NCBI GenBank assembly: GCA_947247005.1
Contig: OX365959.1
Coordinates: 42,372,360-42,436,359, forward strand
Reading direction: 5' to 3'
Length of the DNA: 64,000 nucleotides
From: Spisula solida
Lineage: Eukaryota > Mollusca > Bivalvia > Venerida > Mactridae
The notes beneath the pieces are model-generated. The model had not been told where the DNA came from and did not search any database. It was given only the letters and a program-made list of their open reading frames with translations. Positions 54,663 through 64,000 of the stretch are shown in pieces. The stretch's first letter is position 1; the number at the start of each line of letters is the position of its first letter. Made by a program: the position numbers and the translations under genes.

Positions 54663-57600
54663 GATTTCGGGTCAATAATATTTAATATTGTCAGTCAAAT
54701 TGAGACCATAAAATTGCCATGGTGAAAAAATGCAAACTGAGACACGCGAAAAGTACAATTCGTCATTTGCCGCTCCCTCATGTCTGGTAATAATCGCATC
54801 TATAAAAACATTTCATCAGCAATATGTTTGCGACATTACAAACGCATTTGATGAGTCTACGTATGTAAAACGTTTATCTACCGAAGCAATGATTACGGAT
54901 CAATATTATAATATATTTTCAGTGAAATTGAGACCATCCAATTGCCATGGTGAATAGAAGCGATCGGAGACACGAAAAGTCAATTCATCACTTGCTGATC
55001 CAAGCATAGCAGGTATTAGTCACAACTGCACATTAACAACATCACATTAGCAATGTATTTGAGTTTATTTGATGTTGAATGTAAGTAAAACGTTATTTGG
55101 TTTGAACTAATGATTACGGATCAATATTATGATATATTTTCAGTCCAATTGAGACCAACCAATGGCAATGATGAATAGTTGCGAACTGACCCACACGTAA
55201 AGTCCATTCTTCACTTGCTGATCCAAATATTACAGGTAATGATCGCAACTGCTAATTAACATTATATTAGCAATATATGTGCGTCATTAGAAATGTTTTT
55301 GATGTTTCCACCTATATAAAACGTTTATTTACCGAACTATTGATTATGAATCAATAATATGATATATTTTCGGTCAAATTGAGACTAACCATGGTGAATA
55401 GATGCGAACAAGACACACGGAATGTCGATTCTTCACTTGCTGATCCAAATATTGCAAGTATTAAACGCAACTGCACATTGACATCACATTAACAATATGT
55501 TTGTGACATTAATTAATGTTGTTACGTATGTAAAACTGTTATGATTTCGGGTCAATAATATTATATATTGTCAGTCAAATTGAGACCATAAAATTGCCAT
55601 GGTGAAAAAATGCAAACAGAGACACGCGAAAAGTACAATTCGTCATTTGCCGCTCCCTCATGTCTGGTAATAATCGCATCTATAAAAACATTTCATCAGC
55701 AATATGTTTGCGACATAACAAACGCATTTGATGCGTGTGCGTATGTAAAACGTTTATCTACCGAAGCAATGATTACGGATCAATATTATAATATATTTTC
55801 AGTGAAATTGAGACCAACCAATTGCCATGGTGAATAGAAGCGATCGGAGACACGGAAAGTCAATTCATCACTTGCTGATCCAAACATAGCCGGTATTAGT
55901 CACAACTGCACATTAACAACATCACATTAGCAATATATTTGACTTTATTGGATGTTTTATGTATGTAAAACGTTTTTTGGTTTGAACTTATGATTACCGT
56001 TCAATATTATGATATATTTTCAGTCCAATTGAGACCAACCAATGGCAATGGTGAATAGTTGCGAACTGACCCACACGGAAAGTCCATTCTTCACTTTGCT
56101 GATCCAAATATTACAGGTAATGATCGCAACTGCTAATTAACATTATATTAGCAATATATGTGCGTCATTAGAAATGTTTTTGATGTTTTCACCTATATAA
56201 AACGTTTATTTACCGAACTATTGATTATGGATCAATAATATGATATATTTTCAGTCAAATTGAGACTAACCATGGTGAATAGATGCGAACAAGGCACACG
56301 GAATGTCGATTCTTCACTTGCTGATCCAAATATTGCAAGTATTAAACGCCACTGCACATTGACATCACATTAACAATATGTTTGTGACATTAATTAATGT
56401 TGTTACGTATGTAAAACTTTTATGATTTCGGGTCAATAATATTATATATTGTCAGTCAAATTGAGACCATAAAATTGCCATGGTGAAAAAATGCAAACAG
56501 AGACACGCGAAAAGTACAATTCTTCATTTGCCGCTCCCTCATGTCTGGTAATAATCGCATCTATAAAAACATTTCATCAGCAATATGTTTGCGACATTAC
56601 AAACGCATTTGATGAGTCTACGTATGTAAAACGTTTATCTACCGAAGCAATGATTACGGTTCAATATTATAATATATTTTCAGTGAAATTGCGACCAACC
56701 AATTGCCATGGTGAATTGAAGCGATCGGAGACACGAAAAGTCAATTCATCACTTGCTGATCCAAGCATAGCCGGTATTAGTCACAACTGCACATTAACAA
56801 CATCACATTAGCAATGTATTTGAGTTTATTTGATGTTGAATGTAAGTAAAACGTTATTTGGTTTGAACTAATGATTACGGATCAATATTATGATATATTT
56901 TCAGTCCAATTGAGACCAACCAATGGCAATGGTGAATAGTTGCGAACTGACCCACACGTAAAGTCCATTCTTCACTTGCTGATCCAAATATTACAGGTAA
57001 TGATCGCAACTGCTAATTAACATTATATTAGCAATATATGTGCGTCATTAGAAATGTTTTTGATGTTTTCACCTATATAAAACGTTTATTTACCGAACTA
57101 TTGATTATGGATCAATAATATGATATATTTTCAGCCAAATTGAGACTAACCATGGTGAATAGATGCGAACAAGACACACGGAATGTCGATTCTTCACTTG
57201 CTGATCCAAATATTGCAAGTATTAAACGCAACTGCACATTGACATCACATTAACAATATGTTTGTGACATTAATTAATGTTGTTACGTATGTAAAACTGT
57301 TATGATTTCGGGTCAATAATATTATATATTGTCAGTCAAATTGAGACCATAAAATTGCCATGGTGAAAAAATGCAAACAGAGACACGCGAAAAGTACAAT
57401 TCGTCATTTGCCGCTCCCTCATGTCTGGTAATAATCGCATCTATAAAAACATTTCATCAGCAATATGTTTGCGACATAACAAACGCATTTGATGTGTGTG
57501 CGTATGTAAAACGTTTATCTACCGAAGCAATGATTGCGGATCAATATTATAATATATTTTCAGTGAAATTGAGACCAACCAATTGCCATGGTGAATAGAA

Positions 57601-60600
57601 GCGATCGGAGACACGGAAAGTCAATTCATCACTTGCTGATCCAAACATAGCCGGTATTAGTCACAACTGCACATTAACAACATCACATTAGCAATATATT
57701 TGACTTTATTGGATGTTTTATGTATGTAAAACGTTTTTTGGTTTGAACTTATGATTACCGTTCAATATTATGATATATTTTCAGTCCAATTGAGACCAAC
57801 CAATGGCAATGGTGAATAGTTGCGAACTGACCCACACGGAAAGTCCATTCTTCACTTTGCTGATCCAAATATTACAGGTAATGATCGCAACTGCTAATTA
57901 ACATTATATTAGCAATATATGTGCGTCATTAGAAATGTTTTTGATGTTTCCACCTATATAAAACGTTTATTTACCGAACTATTGATTATGGATCAATAAT
58001 ATGATATATTTTCAGTCAAATTGAGACTAACCATGGTGAATAGATGCGAACAAGGCACACGGAATGTCGATTCTTCACTTGCTGATCCAAATATTGCAAG
58101 TATTAAACGCCACTGCACATTGACATCACATTAACAATATGTTTGTGACATTAATTAATGTTGTTACGTATGTAAAACTTTTATGATTTCGGGTCAATAA
58201 TATTATATATTGTCAGTCAAATTGAGACCATAAAATTGCCATGGTGAAAAAATGCAAACAGAGACACGCGAAAAGTACAATTCTTCATTTGCCGCTCCCT
58301 CATGTCTGGTAATAATCGCATCTATAAAAACATTTCATCAGCAATATGTTTGCGACATTACAAACGCATTTGATGAGTCTACGTATGTAAAACGTTTATC
58401 TACCGAAGCAATGATTACGGTTCAATATTATAATATATTTTCAGTGAAATTGCGACCAACCAATTGCCATGGTGAATTGAAGCGATCGGAGACACGAAAA
58501 GTCAATTCATCACTTGCTGATCCAAGCATAGCCGGTATTAGTCACAACTGCACATTAACAACATCACATTAGCAATGTATTTGAGTTTATTTGATGTTGA
58601 ATGTAAGTAAAACGTTATTTGGTTTGAACTAATGATTACGGATCAATATTATGATATATTTTCAGTCCAATTGAGACCAACCAATGGCAATGGTGAATAG
58701 TTGCGAACTGACCCACACGTAAAGTCCATTCTTCACTTTGCTGATCCAAATATTACAGGTAATGATCGCAACTGCTAATTAACATTATATTAGCAATATA
58801 TGTGCGTCATTAGAAATGTTTTTGATGTTTTCACCTATATAAAACGTTTATTTACCGAACTATTGATTATGGATCAATAATATGATATATTTTCAGCCAA
58901 ATTGAGACTAACCATGGTGAATAGATGCGAACAAGACACACGGAATGTCGATTCTTCACTTGCTGATCCAAATATTGCAAGTATTAAACGCCACTGCACA
59001 TTGACATCACATTAACAATATGTTTGTGACATTAATTAATGTTGTTACGTATGTAAAACTTTTATGATTTCGGGTCAATAATATTATATATTGTCAGTCA
59101 AATTGAGACCATAAAATTGCCATGGTGAAAAAATGCAAACAGAGACACGCGAAAAGTACAATTCTTCATTTGCCGCTCCCTCATGTCTGGTAATAATCGC
59201 ATCTATAAAAACATTTCATCAGCAATATGTTTGCGACATTACAAACGCATTTGATGAGTCTACGTATGTAAAACGTTTATCTACCGAAGCAATGATTACG
59301 GTTCAATATTATAATATATTTTCAGTGAAATTGCGACCAACCAATTGCCATGGTGAATTGAAGCGATCGGAGACACGAAAAGTCAATTCATCACTTGCTG
59401 ATCCAAGCATAGCCGGTATTAGTCACAACTGCACATTAACAACATCACATTAGCAATGTATTTGAGTTTATTTGATGTTGAATGTAAGTAAAACGTTATT
59501 TGGTTTGAACTAATGATTACGGATCAATATTATGATATATTTTCAGTCCAATTGAGACCAACCAATGGCAATGGTGAATAGTTGCGAACTGACCCACACG
59601 TAAAGTCCATTCTTCACTTGCTGATCCAAATATTACAGGTAATGATCGCAACTGCTAATTAACATTATATTAGCAATATATGTGCGTCATTAGAAATGTT
59701 TTTGATGTTTTCACCTATATAAAACGTTTATTTACCGAACTATTGATTATGGATCAATAATATGATATATTTTCAGCCAAATTGAGACTAACCATGGTGA
59801 ATAGATGCGAACAAGACACACGGAATGTCGATTCTTCACTTGCTGATCCAAATATTGCAAGTATTAAACGCAACTGCACATTGACATCACATTAACAATA
59901 TGTTTGTGACATTAATTAATGTTGTTACGTATGTAAAACTGTAATGATTTCGGGTCAATAATATTATATATTGTCAGTCAAATTGAGACCATAAAATTGC
60001 CATGGTGAAAAAATGCAAACAGAGACACGCGAAAAGTACAATTCGTCATTTGCCGCTCCCTCATGTCTGGTAATAATCGCATCTATAAAAACATTTCATC
60101 AGCAATATGTTTGCGACATAACAAACGCATTTGATGTGTGTGCGTATGTAAAACGTTTATCTACCGAAGCAATGATTGCGGATCAATATTATAATATATT
60201 TTCAGTGAAATTGAGACCAACCAATTGCCATGGTGAATAGAAGCGATCGGAGACACGGAAAGTCAATTCATCACTTGCTGATCCAAACATAGCCGGTATT
60301 AGTCACAACGGCACATTAACAACATCACATTAGCAATATATTTGACTTTATTGGATGTTTTATGTATGTAAAACGTTTTTTGGTTTGAACTTATGATTAC
60401 CGTTCAATATTATGATATATTTTCAGTCCAATTGAGACCAACCAATGGCAATGGTGAATAGTTGCGAACTGACCCACACGGAAAGTCCATTCTTCACTTT
60501 GCTGATCCAAATATTACAGGTAATGATCGCAACTGCTAATTAACATTATATTAGCAATATATGTGCGTCATTAGAAATGTTTTTGATGTTTCCACCTATA

Positions 60601-63600
60601 TAAAACGTTTATTTACCGAACTATTGATTATGGATCAATAATATGATATATTTTCAGTCAAATTGAGACTAACCATGGTGAATAGATGCGAACAAGGCAC
60701 ACGGAATGTCGATTCTTCACTTGCTGATCCAAATATTGCAAGTATTAAACGCCACTGCACATTGACATCACATTAACAATATGTTTGTGACATTAATTAA
60801 TGTTGTTACGTATGTAAAACTTTTATGATTTCGGGTCAATAATATTATATATTGTCAGTCAAATTGAGACCATAAAATTGCCATGGTGAAAAAATGCAAA
60901 CAGAGACACGCGAAAAGTACAATTCTTCATTTGCCGCTCCCTCATGTCTGGTAATAATCGCATCTATAAAAACATTTCATCAGCAATATGTTTGCGACAT
61001 TACAAACGCATTTGATGAGTCTACGTATGTAAAACGTTTATCTACCGAAGCAATGATTACGGTTCAATATTATAATATATTTTCAGTGAAATTGCGACCA
61101 ACCAATTGCCATGGTGAATTGAAGCGATCGGAGACACGAAAAGTCAATTCATCACTTGCTGATCCAAGCATAGCCGGTATTAGTCACAACTGCACATTAA
61201 CAACATCACATTAGCAATGTATTTGAGTTTATTTGATGTTGAATGTAAGTAAAACGTTATTTGGTTTGAACTAATGATTACGGATCAATATTATGATATA
61301 TTTTCAGTCCAATTGAGACCAACCAATGGCAATGGTGAATAGTTGCGAACTGACCCACACGTAAAGTCCATTCTTCACTTGCTGATCCAAATATTACAGG
61401 TAATGATCGCAACTGCTAATTAACATTATATTAGCAATATATGTGCGTCATTAGAAATGTTTTTGATGTTTTCACCTATATAAAACGTTTATTTACCGAA
61501 CTATTGATTATGGATCAATAATATGATATATTTTCAGCCAAATTGAGACTAACCATGGTGAATAGATGCGAACAAGACACACGGAATGTCGATTCTTCAC
61601 TTGCTGATCCAAATATTGCAAGTATTAAACGCAACTGCACATTGACATCACATTAACAATATGTTTGTGACATTAATTAATGTTGTTACGTATGTAAAAC
61701 TGTTATGATTTCGGGTCAATAATATTATATATTGTCAGTCAAATTGAGACCATAAAATTGCCATGGTGAAAAAATGCAAACAGAGACACGCGAAAAGTAC
61801 AATTCGTCATTTGCCGCTCCCTCATGTCTGGTAATAATCGCATCTATAAAAACATTTCATCAGCAATATGTTTGCGACATAACAAACGCATTTGATGTGT
61901 GTGCGTATGTAAAACGTTTATCTACCGAAGCAATGATTGCGGATCAATATTATAATATATTTTCAGTGAAATTGAGACCAACCAATTGCCATGGTGAATA
62001 GAAGCGATCGGAGACACGGAAAGTCAATTCATCACTTGCTGATCCAAACATAGCCGGTATTAGTCACAACTGCACATTAACAACATCACATTAGCAATGT
62101 ATTTGAGTTTATTTGATGTTGAATGTAAGTAAAACGTTATTTGGTTTGAACTAATGATTACGGATCAATATTATGATATATTTTCAGTCCAATTGAGACC
62201 AACCAATGGCAATGGTGAATAGTTGCGAACTGACCCACACGTAAAGTCCATTCTTCACTTTGCTGATCCAAATATTACAGGTAATGATCGCAACTGCTAA
62301 TTAACATTATATTAGCAATATATGTGCGTCATTAGAAATGTTTTTGATGTTTTCACCTATATAAAACGTTTATTTACCGAACTATTGATTATGGATCAAT
62401 AATATGATATATTTTCAGCCAAATTGAGACTAACCATGGTGAATAGATGCGAACAAGACACACGGAATGTCGATTCTTCACTTGCTGATCCAAATATTGC
62501 AAGTATTAAACGCAACTGCACATTGACATCACATTAACAATATGTTTGTGACATTAATTAATGTTGTTACGTATGTAAAACTGTTATGATTTCGGGTCAA
62601 TAATATTATATATTGTCAGTCAAATTGAGACCATAAAATTGCCATGGTGAAAAAATGCAAACAGAGACACGCGAAAAGTACAATTCGTCATTTGCCGCTC
62701 CCTCATGTCTGGTAATAATCGCATCTATAAAAACATTTCATCAGCAATATGTTTGCGACATAACAAACGCATTTGATGTGTGTGCGTATGTAAAACGTTT
62801 ATCTACCGAAGCAATGATTGCGGATCAATATTATAATATATTTTCAGTGAAATTGAGACCAACCAATTGCCATGGTGAATAGAAGCGATCGGAGACACGG
62901 AAAGTCAATTCATCACTTGCTGATCCAAACATAGCCGGTATTAGTCACAACGGCACATTAACAACATCACATTAGCAATATATTTGACTTTATTGGATGT
63001 TTTATGTATGTAAAACGTTTTTTTGGTTTGAACTTATGATTACCGTTCAATATTATGATATATTTTCAGTCCAATTGAGACCAACCAATGGCAATGGTGA
63101 ATAGTTGCGAACTGACCCACACGGAAAGTCCATTCTTCACTTTGCTGATCCAAATATTACAGGTAATGATCGCAACTGCTAATTAACATTATATTAGCAA
63201 TATATGTGCGTCATTAGAAATGTTTTTGATGTTTCCACCTATATAAAACGTTTATTTACCGAACTATTGATTATGGATCAATAATATGATATATTTTCAG
63301 TCAAATTGAGACTAACCATGGTGAATAGATGCGAACAAGGCACACGGAATGTCGATTCTTCACTTGCTGATCCAAATATTGCAAGTATTAAACGCCACTG
63401 CACATTGACATCACATTAACAATATGTTTGTGACATTAATTAATGTTGTTACGTATGTAAAACTTTTATGATTTCGGGTCAATAATATTATATATTGTCA
63501 GTCAAATTGAGACCATAAAATTGCCATGGTGAAAAAATGCAAACAGAGACACGCGAAAAGTACAATTCTTCATTTGCCGCTCCCTCATGTCTGGTAATAA

Positions 63601-64000
63601 TCGCATCTATAAAAACATTTCATCAGCAATATGTTTGCGACATTACAAACGCATTTGATGAGTCTACGTATGTAAAACGTTTATCTACCGAAGCAATGAT
63701 TACGGTTCAATATTATAATATATTTTCAGTGAAATTGCGACCAACCAATTGCCATGGTGAATTGAAGCGATCGGAGACACGAAAAGTCAATTCATCACTT
63801 GCTGATCCAAGCATAGCCGGTATTAGTCACAACTGCACATTAACAACATCACATTAGCAATGTATTTGAGTTTATTTGATGTTGAATGTAAGTAAAACGT
63901 TATTTGGTTTGAACTAATGATTACGGATCAATATTATGATATATTTTCAGTCCAATTGAGACCAACCAATGGCAATGGTGAATAGTTGCGAACTGACCCA
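54663..64000. repeat. 881-bp higher-order satellite, about 10.6 units, continues beyond window
   Basis: Units start at 'gatttcgggtcaataatatt' (54663, 55543 and so on) with a period of 880-882 bp. Each unit has four related monomers, measured in unit 1: A 228 bp (54663), B 221 bp (54891), C 230 bp (55112), D 201 bp (55342). Each opens 'gatt-c-g-tcaat-at' and 'cagt-aaattgagacc', and monomers B-D share 'ttcacttgctgatccaa'. Two unit types recur, one with 'gatgagtctacgtatg' and one with 'gatgtgtgtgcgtatg'. Open frames of 75 or 106 codons over A-B differ by clustered replacement changes and loss of a stop, so they are not genes. Confidence 0.95.

Noticed and set aside
54730..63857. Eleven 75- or 106-codon open frames as a tandem gene family
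   Set aside because: They are parts of satellite monomers A and B. Differences between unit types are clustered replacement changes and a lost stop, with no sign of protein constraint.

Overview
This is AT-rich, gene-poor eukaryotic DNA. The interspersed repeats look like those of a bivalve or related mollusc: arrays carrying 'ggccataactccctt', 'aaaggtcaaggtcacagttgg', 'agctc-actattcg-tagaataagggga' with a (CGGCGT)n head, tRNA-derived SINEs, and many short TIR elements. I found no intact host protein-coding gene, rRNA gene or CRISPR array. The only recognisable protein remnant is a broken reverse-transcriptase C-terminus (45980-46462). Family assignments rest on reading the sequence alone; no database search was run.

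Left part, 1-15943: scattered small TIR elements (1154-2282, 3246-3448, 6801-7060, 11861-12190), a 29-bp micro-element with a perfect 7-bp target duplication (3846-3874), a 42-bp x15 tandem array (5107-5737), a 61-bp x~34 array with a 610-bp higher-order period (9453-11520), SINEs, a detached retroelement 3' end (13540-13872) and a ~152-bp repeat block (13885-14960).

Middle, 15944-54662: this 38.7-kb stretch can be read as one interspersed repeat (R1) opened by successive insertions. These are another R1 copy (16202-17175), a LINE-tailed insertion (17648-18725), a 26.2-kb DNA segment with 28-bp perfect inverted termini and a TA duplication (19005-45218), a retroelement 3' fragment with the RT remnant (45946-54346), and a SINE near the end. 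Inside the retroelement sits a 6.2-kb foldback element (48062-54262) with a 6-bp GTGCTT duplication. The uninterrupted site is present in the same window at 13785-13790. The 26-kb segment carries its own arrays, MITEs, hAT-like elements and a 1.5-kb foldback element (33968-35496).

Right part, 54663-64000: an 880-882-bp satellite unit made of four related ~200-230-bp monomers, running off the window. Two unit types mostly alternate (1.76-kb dimer), and chimeric units sit exactly where the alternation breaks.

The genes do not form a pathway. The interest lies in transposon architecture, satellite turnover, and motifs for nuclear receptors, CREB-type factors and NRF1 carried by repeats.
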